From the NCBI GenBank assembly GCA_023078555.1, contig CM041196.1:3100001-3164000 (forward strand): a DNA stretch of 64,000 nt, written 5' to 3'. The position numbers and the translations under genes are program-made. The notes beneath the pieces were generated by a model. It was given only the letters and a program-made list of their open reading frames with translations, did no database searches and was not told where the DNA came from. The DNA is from Ulva prolifera. Lineage: Eukaryota > Chlorophyta > Ulvophyceae > Ulvales > Ulvaceae. This document shows, in pieces, positions 49,431 through 61,734 of the stretch; the stretch's first letter is position 1; the number at the start of each line of letters is the position of its first letter.

Positions 49431-52400
49431 ATGCGTCGCCCGGCGTCTTACGCTCCAGGAGAACTCATCGTAGATCCCAAGTCGTCGACGTACTACCCAT
49501 CGGAAAGACGTGACACGGTGGCAGTCTCCAAGAGCTCATATTTTGCGTTCAATCCTCACGCAAGTGCTTTCGTTCCACGTTGTCCTGTACAAGCGGACGT
49601 ACAGGGCAGCCGTGCTCGCAGAGGCCACGGCGAGCTTGCGACGGTCCCGCATGAGGTAAGGGAATGATTGCACTACACAATAGCTAATATTTTCTGCTCA
49701 TGTCTGAATTGCCTGCGAGCTGCGGACGTCTGATGGCAAAGCACGAATACTTATTTACTGCGCGCACACTTTTTTCCGGACCGGGGCGCGAATTGTGCAG
49801 ATCCTCGTGCAAATACTTCGCCACATCGACTCTGGCAAAGATTTGGTGCGATTGGCGTGTACATGCAAGAATCTGAGAGCTGCAGTTCCTGCCGCGCCGG
49901 TGCTGGTCAAGCTAGCCAGGAGCCTGAGCATCGAACAGGAGCCAGAAACAGCTTGTCTCGGCCGGCAGCTCCGTTCGTCCGTTCATGGAAGTCCCGCCAC
50001 AACAAAGCAGCAGTTGAGTCACATCACAGCTGTTCTATCAGGTGTGACCACCGCAGCACTGTTCCTCTGGTGCCGGTTGCCATTATCTGAACGATTTCTT
50101 GTGATGACTTCCGGATGCAGCATGGCTGCCCTTGCAAGGCAGCGATGCGTTCCAGGACCTGCCGCCTACTCTACCTCATCTGACACAATCAGAGTCATGC
50201 TGTTGCTCCTGCATGGCGAGCCCATGCCAATTGGCACAGCAAGTAGGCTCTGGCGTTCCTGTCATGGACCAAGCATGCTGTGGAGCCTCAGCATCCAATA
50301 GTTCGTACTTGTCGATATCGGAGGTGGCAGGTGCTCGAAACCCTCTCGCAGCTTGGCAAGCTGCACTGTGTTAATGCATGCATGCATGCAGGCATCACAG
50401 CGCTGGACCTGGCGCACACGCCCTGCTCTGATCAAGACGTCGCCGCAGCCTTGGCAAAGCTCCCGCGACTAGCGTCTTTGCGTCTGGACAACTGCCGTAA
50501 GCTCTCATCAGACATCACGTCCACCGTCTTCTCAAACGCTCAGTCACAGCTCCACACGCTCTGCCTGCAGCGCTGCTTCCAAGTCATACCGGGCACCCTC
50601 GTCCATGCGTTGGCCACAGCAAGCGGTCCCAACAGCTTTCTAGCCACCTTGACTCTCAGCCACATCCACTTTGAGGGGCCCCTGCCGTCTTGTAGCATCC
50701 CACTCAATCTTGCCACCACCACACGCAACAAGAAGACATCCAAGAAGGCTGCCACATCAGGCGCCGGCAGCAGCAACGCCACACGCATAGATGCCACGTC
50801 CAGCGCAGGCGGCAGGAACACCAACTGTAAAGATGTAGACTCGCAGCCCGTGCAGCCCGATAAAGCTCAGCAAGATCTCCAGGCACTCGAACGTCCTCAC
50901 CTGATACCCTCTGCACCAACCCCGCCGGCGCCAGGCCTGCGGTACACGATGCATGGCAGCTCACTGCGCTTTCTCGCGCTCAGCTGCTGCGACGGCCTCA
51001 CGCTGTCCCACCTCACAACAGTCGCTATGTATGCACCGCGGTTACAGGTGCTCCTGCTTGGGGGCACCACGCTGAATCTCCCACAGCCTCCCGCAGCAGG
51101 GCCCGCCCCGGCCGGTCCTCCTGAGCCGCCGCATGCTGCGGACAGTGCCGCCGCAGGGGCCGGCCCTGCAGAGGATCCGGCCGTTGCGGCACGGCAGGCG
51201 CAGCAGCAGGAGTGGGCTGTGTTTGGCGCGATCAGCGCGCTCGCACGGCGCACGCAGGCGGCTCTGGAGCACGAGGCCGCCGTTGAGGCTGCAGAGGCGG
51301 CAGAGGAGGGCGCCGAGGCCGGGGCCGCCGCCGATGATGCGCCGGGAACAGCGCGTTGGGAGTACGGTGCAGCGCGGCGGCCCCTGTCCACGTTGCCCAT
51401 GTGCGCCGTCTGAACCAGGGCGACGGACCGTCAACTCGGGCTGATGCTGTCCGCGCTGTCTGCCTGTGCTGCTGTGTCCACGCTGCGCGGTGTAGCTGTG
51501 CTCAGGCTGTTCATGCATGCGTGGCTGCAGTAGCTGTGCTTTTGCCTGTCGGTGCACAGATGTCCTGGTGTATGTCGGGGTGCCATCACCATGTGCTCCA
51601 CGAGGGCGCCGCAGAGCAATGACGGCACTTGGAGGTATGCCCCATGCTTCAAGTGACGGCCGCATGGCATCATAAGTTATGTATGCCTGAGTCATTGTGA
51701 TGCCTGAGGCTGATCCGTGCAAGCAACGTGTGTATGCGCTGTGTGCATAACAATGCATATGTATGCTGTGATGTATACCGTATGCTTGACGCACTGTGGC
51801 CCAGTGACTCAACAACGTGGAGTCTCCTCTGCCGCATGCAGGTACGCTGCCGCCCCGGCCCTCGTGGACCTCCGCCTGCTTGCCAGCGTGGACGCCGCAG
51901 CCGCAGATGAAGACCGCCGCTGCGGCGCTGACGGCCCGCGCTCGCCAGACAGCCACAAACCGAGCCCACGCGGGCAGGCGGGCGGCTGGGTCGCAGGGTG
52001 GCCACGGCGCGGCGGCGTGGCGGCGCTTGGCCCGCATGCCGTCTCCAATGCCGCTGCCCTCGTGCACGCCGCGCTGCTCTTCCCGGCCCTGCAGGTGCTG
52101 GAGGTGACCCACCTGCCGCCCGCGGCGTCAGAGCTCGTCCGGGCGACCCTCGGCAGCGCCGGGCTGGCGCAGGCGTGCCACCCCGGCAGCGGCGGCAGCC
52201 CCCGCGACGGAGGCGGCGCATGTGCTGCCGCAACACATGCGGTACGGCCCACGCTCAGTGTGCGTATGGTTGCTCTGGCGTGTAATGAACGTTGTAGCGT
52301 TTCCCAGGAGCTGCCGTTATGCTCTGCTGTGATACGCGTACCTGTGACGCTGCGCTGCATGTCACAGCGTGCCGCAGTGCAGGCGTTCGCGGAGCATGCG

Positions 52401-53497
52401 GCGAGCATCGAGGTGTGGAACCTGTGCTGCCTGGCCGACGCACAGCGTGCCGCGGCAGCGCATGACACCCGCCCCGGCGCCATGGCCGCCGTGCGGGCGG
52501 CGGCGCGCAGCAGCGGCCCGGCGCGGCACACGGCGCTGCACGTCGCGGCGCTCGAGGGCTGCCCCGCCCTCGCGCGCCTGCTGCTGCGGCTCGGGGCGGC
52601 GCTGAACGCGCGCAGCAAGAGCGGCGCGACGCCGCTGTTCAGCGCCTGCGAGGCGGGCCACCCCGGCGTCGTGCGCGTGCTGCTGGCCGCCGGCGCCGAC
52701 ATGTGGATCCCGACCGCGTCGCATGAGAACTGCCTCTACATCGCAGCCCTGAAGGGCAACGGAGCGGTGTGCCCCGGCGCACTTTCCTCGCATTCAGGCC
52801 TCTTGCCTGCTGGCAATGTTTTGGCCTGCTGGAGGTGGCTGTTTCCTTGAACATGAGAGTACCGTCAACTGATGCTGATCTTGGCCGAGTGCTTGCGTCA
52901 GTCTTGACAAGCCCAGGCGACTCGCTGATGCCCCTGTGATTGATATACCTACACTAGGGCGAACGTGTTCGCGGTGCTGCTTCTGCGCAGCTGTGCTCAC
53001 CCCCCGCACAGCCGAGATGCTTGTGCAGCAGTGGGATGCATTGGCGTGCATTGGCGGCCGCACCAGTTCAGGGGCAAATGGAGAGGGTGGGGAGCGAGGC
53101 GCGCTGTGTGCAGGTGGTGGAGGCGCTGCTGCAGCGGTGCCGCGACGAGGGCGTGGCGTGGGTTGACAAAGCGCGCTACGGCGACGGCTGGACGCCCTTG
53201 ATGTGCTGCGTCGTCGGCGACCGCGTCGGCCTCGCCGCCATGCTCCTCGACGCTGCGGCCCCCCGCGCGCACGAGCTGCTGCTCGCGCGCAACCGCCACG
53301 GCCAGACGGCGCTCCACCTCGCGGCCTACCGCGGCGCCGCCGACATGATCAAGCTGCTGGTGGCGCGCCAGGGCCGCGACGCGGTGCGGGAGCGCGACGC
53401 GGCCGGCCTCACGCCGGCGCAGGTCGCGCGCAAGCACTGCCACAAGGTCGCCGAGGCGCTGCTGACGCGGCGCAGCTACGGCGGTATCGCGGCGTAG
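49431..53497 (+). CDS. F-box protein with N-terminal PAM2 motif, LRRs and C-terminal ankyrin repeats
   Basis: F-box proteins bring substrates to SCF (Skp1-Cullin-F-box) ubiquitin ligases. Exons 49431-49655, 49801-50041, 50392-51400, 51842-52241, 52383-52766 and 53114-53497 join in phase to 880 residues; an additional small exon between 50042 and 50391 is possible. The F-box spans about 68-110 and is completed across intron 1 (VPHE|ILVQILRHIDSGKDLVRLACTCKNLR). Leucine-rich repeats run about 156-570 (ALDLAHTPCSDQD, LASLRLDNCRKLSSD, LHTLCLQRC, LRFLALSCCDGLTLSHL, LVDLRLLASVDA), broken by Ala/Pro/Gly-rich inserts. Ankyrin repeats fill about 640-880 (HTALHVAALEGCPALARLLL, GATPLFSACEAGHPGVVRVL, GWTPLMCCVVGDR, GQTALHLAAYRGAADMIKLL). 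Residues 38-49, FAFNPHASAFVP, fit the PAM2 consensus for binding the MLLE domain of poly(A)-binding protein. The ATG at 49431 is assumed. Divergent from the RBR gene. Confidence 0.88.
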
Positions 53498-54703
53498 GCC
53501 GGGCATAGGCCGCCCCCGGCGCTGTGTGCCGTACGTGTGTGGCATGCGTTGCGCGATGTGGGGCTGTGAGTGGGCCCCAGGTGCAGGGCCGGCGCTGAGG
53601 TGCTGTTTGCAGATGTGCTGGCGTGAGGTTGAGCTGTGGCGCAGGCCCGCCAGCGGAGTCAGTGGGTCAGGCTGCGCCTGGGGTTGAGCAAGTGTATGCA
53701 TGGGAACGTGATGATCGGGGGACACTTGCGTATATGAATGCGTGCTAAAGCATTCGCCACGGGGTGTGCAGCGCGTGCGTGATGATGTGTAGGGCAGCTC
53801 GGGCGCAGTGGTGTTGGCGAGACAGACACTTGAACACAATGTCTGTGGTTGCGGAATGGCTGCAACATGAGTACAGGCGGCTTTCGACTCTTCCAAGATG
53901 TACATTGAATCAACGCATCAGCTCTGAGTGCAGCCTGCAAGAGGACTGCACTCGATATTGCAATACCAGTCTGCGTCACAGGGCATGTAATGGACCGGGC
54001 GTCTCCAGCCTAGAACCTGCATGTCATGGATTTCAGCCTCAGGGGTAGTAGAGCAGAAGCTGACACCGTTTGCGCTGTCCAATATCTGAAACCAGGCAAG
54101 ATCAACGCTGTCACAGGATCCATTCCGCATTATCAGCTTGCAAAGCCCCTCGTACGCTCAGCCGCAGTCATGCCTTCTCATACTCTCACCATGCCGTCAC
54201 CTCACGCCTGCCCACACAGCCACACCTCTCATACTGCTTTGCTGCTGGTTGACTCAAACGTCTCTCCATTTGGTAGCTTTTAATATGCCTCAGACACAGC
54301 CACACTCTCGCAGGAGAGTCTCCACCCACGGATCTAACCAGCTGCACGTTGCCCACTCTGCCAGAGAGCATGTATTGCGCCCATGCATGCAATGCAGACA
54401 CCTCCACCTCTGCACTGCGACCTTCCCCACTCGACCTCGACCACGACCTTCCCCACTCGACTAACATATCCTCGCCATCGCCCCACTTGCTTCAGCATCG
54501 TTGCATCCCCTGGAGCAAGACCGCCATCACCTTCCCATGAACATGTGCCAATCATGACATCTCGCGTCCTCCCGACATTTGTTCTGCCACCGCCCGCAGC
54601 CTCCGCCCCAAGCAAACCCAATGAGCAATCCTCCCAGTCAGGCAGCTGTGTTGCCGCTGCACAACGCAGCGGCGATGCACGCATATGGCACATGCGTGCA
54701 TGG
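53498..54703. other. Intergenic between convergent genes
   Basis: Likely 3' UTRs of the F-box gene (plus) and carbonic anhydrase gene (minus). Imperfect copies of a 24-base CCTTCCCCACTCGACctcgaccacga-like unit occur at 54420-54462. No gene seen. Confidence 0.5.
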
Positions 54704-56413
54704 CTACAGTCTGCGCACGCGGTCGCGGACCTCCGACTCCACGACGACCGTTGTCCCTGCGTCTTCCGCCAGCGGAACAGCCGGAGGCCTCCTCCTCAGC
54801 ACAGCAAGCTGCCGCGGCGTCAGCGCCGGCATATTCTGCACACAGCCACCAGACCTCCGCACCACATCCAGCAGAAGCACGCACATCTTTGTGCCGTGCA
54901 CGCGCATGCCTCACATACGCCATACACAACAGCACACCTTCGCTGGGCAACCCCTGACCTGTGGTGCATGCCAGCCACCACACTTGCGGTTTCCACAGTA
55001 AGAGGCTCAGCTTCGTGCTGCGCCCCGAATCAATCCTCTTTGCATGCACGCAGCCGCAGGGCAGGGGGGGACCGCACCTGCAGCTGTAACTCTGTCCGCA
55101 CGCCGCCGCACACCGCGTACGCGACCCTCGGTGCGGCAAACTCCAGCAGCGGCTCCCTGAAGTCCGCCTCCGGCCAGCTGTGCACCTGGACCCCCGTCAC
55201 CACCGCGTAGTCCGCCGCCGAAACGTCCACGGTTTCACGGATCAACGCCTCGAGGTCCGCCGTAATTACGCGCTCCGCGAGGCTCGTGAAGTCCGGCAGG
55301 TACATCTGAGCGGCGTTGGCACCGGAGGCGTGGATGTAGCGCGCGAGGCGGTTGCGGAGGATCGAGAGCTCCGCGTCGGTGGCGTCGTGGGCGGTGCGGG
55401 GCTGCGCGGCGAAGCGCGGCACGGCGCGGGGGTCGGCCTTGAACTGCGAGAGGATCGCGGCGAGGGCGCCGCACGCGGTGGACGGCCCGGCGCTGCGGCC
55501 GGGGCGGTGGATGCTGCCGATGCGACCGTGCGAGTCGATGCCGATGTGCGTCATGCTGACAAACACGTACCGCTCGCGGCCGCCGACAACGGGGGAGTGC
55601 GAGAAGCCGGCGCGCAGGCCTGCGCATGCATGCCACGGTGTCCACGGTGTTTGCACGGACGCATGCCTGGCATGCAGCTCGTACGCGGTCATATCACACT
55701 GATGGGACAGCCACTCCGACAGGGCTTCGCACTGCCAAAGCACCATTGCCTCCACGAATTGGCTGGGTTGGGACTTGGCGCAACGGGCGTGAGGCACCGG
55801 TGCGTGTGCTAGCGAATGCAGCGTGCGGTACAGGTGGCTACAGGTGACCTCGAGCATCCCTGTGTTTGCATGCATGCCAGCACTCTGCGTGCTCTTTGCC
55901 GACACTTCTCACGGCATGGTCCACACCGTCCCTGCTGCCGTCTTTCCGCGCGTGAGTAATGCCCACATGAGCTGCTTGCCGCATCGGATGTCTCAGGCAC
56001 TGTCAGCGAAATGCTGACGCAAGCAGGGCGCTTGATGGCGCACCCAGGCAGCCGCAGGTAAGTCCTGCTCCGAGTCCGTTGATGTTGAAGCTCGAGCCAA
56101 AGACGGCGTCGATCTTGTCCTTGAGCAGCGCCGTGGCCTCGTCGCGGCAGAAGTTTGTGACCGCGATGGAGTTGTCGCCTCGGAAGCCGTGAAGCGCGAG
56201 GGCCATCTCGGTGCGGCCGACAAAGTCGCTCGCGGACAGCGCGGTCGGGAAGTGCTTTGTGACGGCCGCGTAGCGCTGCGCGAGGTGCGCAAACACAGGG
56301 TCTGGCGGAGGCGCGCTGGGGCTGGGGGTGGCTGCGACTGCGGCCGCAGGGGTGGGGGTGGGGACGGACGGTGGGGCGGTCGTGGGGGTGGGTGGGGTGG
56401 TTGTTGCGGACAC
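54704..56413 (-). CDS. LCIB/LCIC-family (theta-type) carbonic anhydrase
   Basis: The family interconverts CO2 and bicarbonate, or acts with the pyrenoid CO2-concentrating mechanism, in algae. Minus-strand exons 56413-56044, 55619-55078 and 54835-54704 join in phase to 347 residues. After a Pro/Thr/Ala-rich leader (residues 1-38) come HFPTALSASDFVGR, GFRGDNSIAVTNFCRDEATAL, FGSSFNINGLG and LTCGCLG|LRAGFSHSPVV, the last across intron 1. Then follow RYVFVSMTHIGIDSHGRIG, RPGRSAGPSTACGAL and DYAVVTGVQVHSW. CRDE, TCG and HIGI are the positions of the family's metal site and catalytic dyad. The last exon (TPRQLAVLRRRPPAVPLAED, TVVVESEVRD) rests on phase 0 agreement and a TGTGCAG acceptor. Exon 56413 starts right after a CTACAG acceptor, so the start codon and any transit peptide lie in an upstream exon not found. 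Confidence 0.9.
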
Positions 56414-58950
56414 CTGTAGCCATGCGTGTCAGCTGTGATTGACGCCGCGCCAGTGGTGTTGTGCGGACTGCCTAGCTCTGATGTAAGGCATGCCGTGGTG
56501 GTGTGGGCGAGACATGCGGGCCAGGGTGCCCTGACAGGGTTCGCGATGTTCGGCAACCTGGGTGGTGCGGCATTGCGCATGCAGACGCACCCTATGCGTG
56601 CATCGATCCGGTACAAAATGAGCTACATGGGAGCTACAGCTACATGGGAGCTACATGCGTTGCTGTGCTGCCCAGGCGACCTTGATGGCTGCCGAGGTTG
56701 CTGGGCACGACCGCCTGGGGTCCGCACTCCGCACAGGCAAACGAAACTGTGCTTCTGCTCCCGTCACTGCATGCTCGATGTCTGCGCGACAGAGGCTCAG
56801 TTGTCATTAGGAACCGCAATGCTCGGGTGAGCTGGATGTGGGGTGGTGGGGTGTGCAATCATTTGGGCAGGCCTCCCAGCTTCATCTGGGCGGTGGACGG
56901 TATCGGGAGATAGAATACGTCGCTGGCCGCAGCGCGCGTTGTACCCTGGGTTGGAGGGACGTCCAATGTCAAAGAGTCGCGCCTAGTGGATGCATATGAT
57001 GATGTGCAGCAAGATTGCGTAGGAACGCCGGATCGTGCGCTCGGGAGCGACTCAAATGAGATGCTGTCTGCGCGCAGTACAGTGACTGCCTTGTTTGGCT
57101 GCGTGCATACCAGTACAGAGCGCATCGACATGGCAAACAAGTTGAGTGTGCTTCGTTAGAGTTCAAATTTCATGGGTGCTATGATAACGCAGCCCGCAAT
57201 CATGTTCCGTGCGTGTGCAGAGGATCGAGCTGCAGCTCGTTCGATCGACGCCGCGAGCCTCGCTGACGGCCGTGGTAAAGCAGTCCACATGTTGACTTGC
57301 TGCTGTGGCAGCAATCACGCATGCTCATGCAGAGAGCTGGTTAGTCTGCCCTCTGCCATGCAGGGCAGTGGTCGGCATGCCGGCACGGCAGGCACGTGGA
57401 TGCCACTTTCGTGACAACGCCGGTACTCTACCGCACAGCCGTTCCACTTGCGCTGACATCCCCAATACTCGCATACACAGCAGCGCGCCGCATCGCACCG
57501 GACCGCTGCGGTTTTGCACGCAGTTTGCGCCAACGAGGCACTAAATGAGGTCAACCGTCCGCCGAAACTCGAGGCCCCATATCGTCGCGATTTGACTCAG
57601 CCGTGATTCAGGAACGCGGAGGCCAGCCGGTCACTCAAACTAGATGTTTAATGCTGCAGTGATGGAGGTCTCACGGCTGTAAAGAAGTCGCACCTGTACG
57701 CTGCTGACAGTCGCGCGGGGATGTGCCGCACGCCCATCAAGCGCTCGGCTTGCTGCTGGGCGACCCATGCTGCTCGTCGTCATCTCCAAGGCACTCGTGT
57801 GTCGATGAAAGGGTCGAAGCGTGGTAGGTGGACAACCTGCTGCCGCCGTACGCGCTCAGAATCGTCCACTGCCAGAAAGCACCAGCACTGGTCAGGTGTA
57901 TCGCTGTTTATCCTGAGAATCCGCAACTACCATGCATCTAGCTGCAGAGCGTCATCGCATTGGACATACATTTCCGTATCTTCGTCTTATTGCGCATGAT
58001 CTGCTAGCATCACCATCGTTCGCGCGCACAATCGCTGAACCGGCGCCAAGCGCACGTAGAGCCTCGGAGCACATGTAGCCACCACATGCTCATCAGATCA
58101 TGAGTGTGAGAAGTGAAGCAGGAAGGAATCGATCGGGTCAGACTCAAATGAAGCCAAAGTTTACGCAGCTCATAAGGCGTCCTGGCATTCAAGCTGTCTG
58201 TGATGTGGGGCCAATGCTCCGCATGCACATGTACAGATCTACAAGATACGCCACAATAGGCCGTCCATGGCAGATTAAAGTTGTGGCACTTCATTGAAAT
58301 GATGATACATCACGTGACCAACGAGTTTGGGGTGTCCTGATTGTCTGTGCTCCTGTCATCGCAGCTTCGCTCACCAGCACCAGCACGAAGTCCTCCTCAC
58401 CTGGCATTGCATGGCTTCAACGGATCGTAATATTTTCTGCTGACTCGAGATAATTTGTTACAGGTACTTCCGTTGAAGCCATTGGTGCCTTGTACTCTGT
58501 GCATGCCGGCCTGGATTGGCTGGACGACACCTCCCATGCCTCCAATGGATGTAGACATCACAAAAACTTCAACTCGCGCATGCACGCCAACGAAACACAT
58601 ATAGACATACCAAATTACCCAGCCATTTCCCGCTGCTGCAATAATCCTGGGTGACCGAGCGCATTCACATATAGGTCGCCTAGACACAGCGATCTCGACA
58701 CTTCGGGTACTCCGAGCCATTAGTGCATCACGCTGCATGCAACCGCGGGCTGTACTGACTACTATCATCCATTGCTCAGCAGTATCAGTTGTCGGTGGTG
58801 GCAGACTGTGCATAGCGAAGAAATGATCAATGGTCGCTCCACTGCTCCGTTAATCTAATTGCTGAGCTATGTAAGATTGTCGATTTGAGCTCACGTGGCT
58901 GAGCACAACAGATTTTCAGCACTATTCGTCTTCGACACTGTAGGTAAAGC
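56414..58950. other. Interval with the missing 5' exon of the carbonic anhydrase gene
   Basis: No recognised plus-strand gene. On the minus strand, a 93-codon frame at 57140-56859 (MFAMSMRSVLVCTQPNKAV, later FYLPIPSTAQ) has the Ser/Thr/Arg-rich look of a targeting leader and could be the 5' exon, but no phase-compatible donor was found. GCTACATGGGA is repeated near 56623 and 56639. The right end presumably contains the RPB11 promoter. Confidence 0.4.
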
Positions 58951-59676
58951 ATGAATCATCCAGAAACCTTCGACAAGTTTGTCGTGCCGGCACACTTGGC
59001 CAAGTGCGTCCGCGTCCGCAATAATGGCATCCGTGCATGCTGTGTGCCCAGGACTTATCGCGGACTTTCATCAAAAATCAGCCCCTTGCTGTGAACTGGT
59101 TTAGGTCTCGATGTGCTTGAAGTGCTGCCGTCCCAGCCACTGCCTCGATTTTACAGTGATCGCCATGTCAATTCAACCGTCCAATGCAATACTCCTTTTC
59201 ATTCTGAGCTCGGAAAAAGCCTGAATGGACTTGTGTGCTTTTACAGGGTCAGCTATGAACGAGACACCAAAACAGAGGCCTCTGGCACATTTGAGCTTCA
59301 GCGTGAGGATCACACAGTAGGAGAACCTCTCGTGGCAAAGTTGCATGATAATGAGAAAGTTCATTTTGCAGCCTGCAAAGTTCCACATCCGCTGGAGCAC
59401 CGATTGCTTATCAAAATCAGGACCCATCATGCGACATATACGCCGGTGGTGGCATACAATGAGTGCGTAAGCCGGCTTAGTGATCAGTTAGAGGCCATCA
59501 AAGAAAATTTCAAGCATCTTGTGCAAGAGCACTGCTCAGCGGATCCATCACTGGACTTCGATCCAGCCAGCAAGTTCGTGCAGCCTGACCTGTACGCAGC
59601 AGAAGACGAATACGGTGCTGCAATCAACCAGGATGATGAGATGGTTTTCGAGGATGGCTTCGGCGCTATGCAGTGA
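58951..59676 (+). CDS. RPB11: RNA polymerase II subunit RPB11
   Basis: RPB11 pairs with RPB3 as the alpha-like heterodimer that nucleates RNA polymerase II assembly. Two exons, 58951-59003 and 59247-59676, join with a split Lys codon (AA|G; donor GTGCGT, acceptor TTTTACAG). The start MNHPETFDKFVVPAHLAK is followed by YERDTKTEASGTFELQREDHTVGEPL, ACKVPHPLEHRLLIKIRT and a C-terminal helix DQLEAIKENFKHLVQEH. KVPHPLEH separates RPB11 from the Pol I/III homologue, which has IPHPSE there. The total is 160 residues, whereas typical RPB11 proteins have about 115-125; the extra 40 or so form an acidic tail (DFDPASKF, AAEDEYGAAINQDDEMVFEDGF). Exon 2 has lower GC than many neighbours. Start ATG assigned because exon 1 fits the conserved RPB11 N terminus. 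Confidence 0.95.
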
Positions 59677-61734
59677 ATTTCCCCTTTCCAGGTCAAAATG
59701 TCATTGGTTGGTTGGGTGCGTGTGACAGTGCCAATCAGTGCCTTGAAACAGTTCCTGAACCGATGTGTAAGCTATATTATGAATGACAATTGCGTACATT
59801 GCTGAAGCTGCTCGACTTGTTCGAATTTCTGGTTACAATCAGCATACATACTTATACATGCTCAGTCAAGAATCACTCCAGGCTGTAAACATGAGAAGAA
59901 ATCTCATCTGTTCAACTCTTGTTTTCGTAAATGAGCTTGCTCCTACGCAGCTCTTCAGATTTCTCCAGCTGCCATGCTGCAGCAGCACCTTCTCTCCGTC
60001 TACATGTGGAGGTGTAGTGTATCCACTGCTGGGACACAACGTGAAAACGAAATCAAACGCAGTAGATCGACAGCGGACCGTGTCCAGACATCTTAAGTGA
60101 CTTTGACAGATGCCCTGATCTAATCCATCGGCAAACGTCACTCAGGCTGGTGGCTCTGATCAAAGATGCCTTTGGCACATTATATCATACCCACAAAGAC
60201 AAACGAACTTGGTGTAAAAATTGACATGAATCATGCACCATGTGTTTCGTTGAAGCTTTGCAGTGTGCCCTCGCATCGATCACGTATCACTCGGACGTGG
60301 AGTGCAGCATATTTATTGCCTGAAGATGCCAATATGGCAAATGCATCCCCAGTAACGACACAGGTATGTTCACCTCATGTGACTGAGTGTGAAAGTTGCC
60401 TTGAGTCATCTTCAGGATATGCTGAAGTAAATCCTTATTTGTTTTACCTGAAGTCCCTGAACCCCCATGGGGGCTTTTTTAGGTTTACCCATGGGGGTTT
60501 TACCCGAAGTCCCCTGCCCATGCCATGCAGGTCTCCTGGTCTCAGTAATGCAGAGAGGCGTAGAGATGATCATGAAAGAACAGGCGGTTGCTGCAGGTCA
60601 TGAAACGTCGAAGACTGTGCAAGTGACCTAAACAATTAAAAACTACCTAAACTAAGCAAGTCAAATGATTAGGTCAGAGCACGGGATGTCACCGCCGTCA
60701 TGTGCATGTGCAATTGCATGATCAGGAACAGGCCAGTGGACAATGAGGCAGCTCACCCAGCTGACAAAGCCCTGCTTCTCGTCTTCCGGGTGTTGAATCA
60801 CGAACACTGATTCCCAGGCCGCACAATTCCGTGCCGTACCACGCATGCGCAAATCATGGCAGGCACGCCTCGGATCGTGCTTACGCATCGGCATTCATGG
60901 CATCCGCACAACGCTTGCACGACTCCACCACTCTGGCTGCCTCATGTCCGGTGACAGTCCTGACATGAAGGAGGCTGCTTGCAGGAGCCATGCTGTCACG
61001 GGCTTGGCCCTGGTGGCAGCCTGGCCATCGAGACGTTGAGCCGCCAAGCCCCACCTTTGCAAACAGCCTAACCAGCTGACAACCCACCGCAGGGTCCCAT
61101 GGGACACGGCACCAAGCGTGCAGCGGCCCATGGCCAGAAGCGCCCTTCGTCCGTCGTGTGTCAGCCCTCCCAGATGCGCTGCAGAGGGCATGGCAGGCGT
61201 GCAACGCCGCCGCGCAGCGTGTGCAGGACACATCCGCTGCACAGAGCCGCCCATGTGGAGAAATGCCTTGTCAGAAGCACCTTACAGCTCTGCGACAAGT
61301 CTTCGAGGCGGTGTCCGGCGCGCATGGGACAATCTGGGGCGCACCGCCTTGAGGCAGGCGGGAGCTGCTGCATGATGCTGCTGCAGGGCAAGGCGTGCTG
61401 AACGCTGCCAAGTCAGATCGGCCGGTGCATCAACGCGCTAGATGCACATGCGGGGAGGCTGCAGGTGACACTGGCCTTGAGGTAGGCTGCACTCGGGGTT
61501 AGCCCATCAGGGGGACACTGGTGTCACCGGGAGTATGGCCTGATGGCATGCGGCCGGCGCTCGCTGTCAGTGTGATGGCTGCTAGAGCGTCTTCAGGAAG
61601 GTCGCCGAATGTCGGAGAATGACGCACATCACACCGTTCATTGGCTGTGGGTAGCATACGTTGGCACAGACGATGCACAGCGGTGGAGGCTGGTTCGCCG
61701 CCTTGCAATATCTCATTTCAGAGCGGGCCAGGCA
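59677..61734. other. Intergenic between convergent RPB11 and RsmE-like genes
   Basis: No recognised gene. A frame at 60166-60603 (145 codons) has no domain. Two CCCCATGGGGG palindromes with TTTACC or TTTTACC spacing lie at about 60468-60513. Around 60.9-61.4 kb the sequence is GC-rich with many short frames on both strands, none supported. Confidence 0.5.

Noticed and set aside
56859..57140. Minus-strand 93-codon frame as the confirmed first exon of the carbonic anhydrase
   Set aside because: The composition suits a targeting leader, but I found no donor whose phase fits the exon beginning at 56413.
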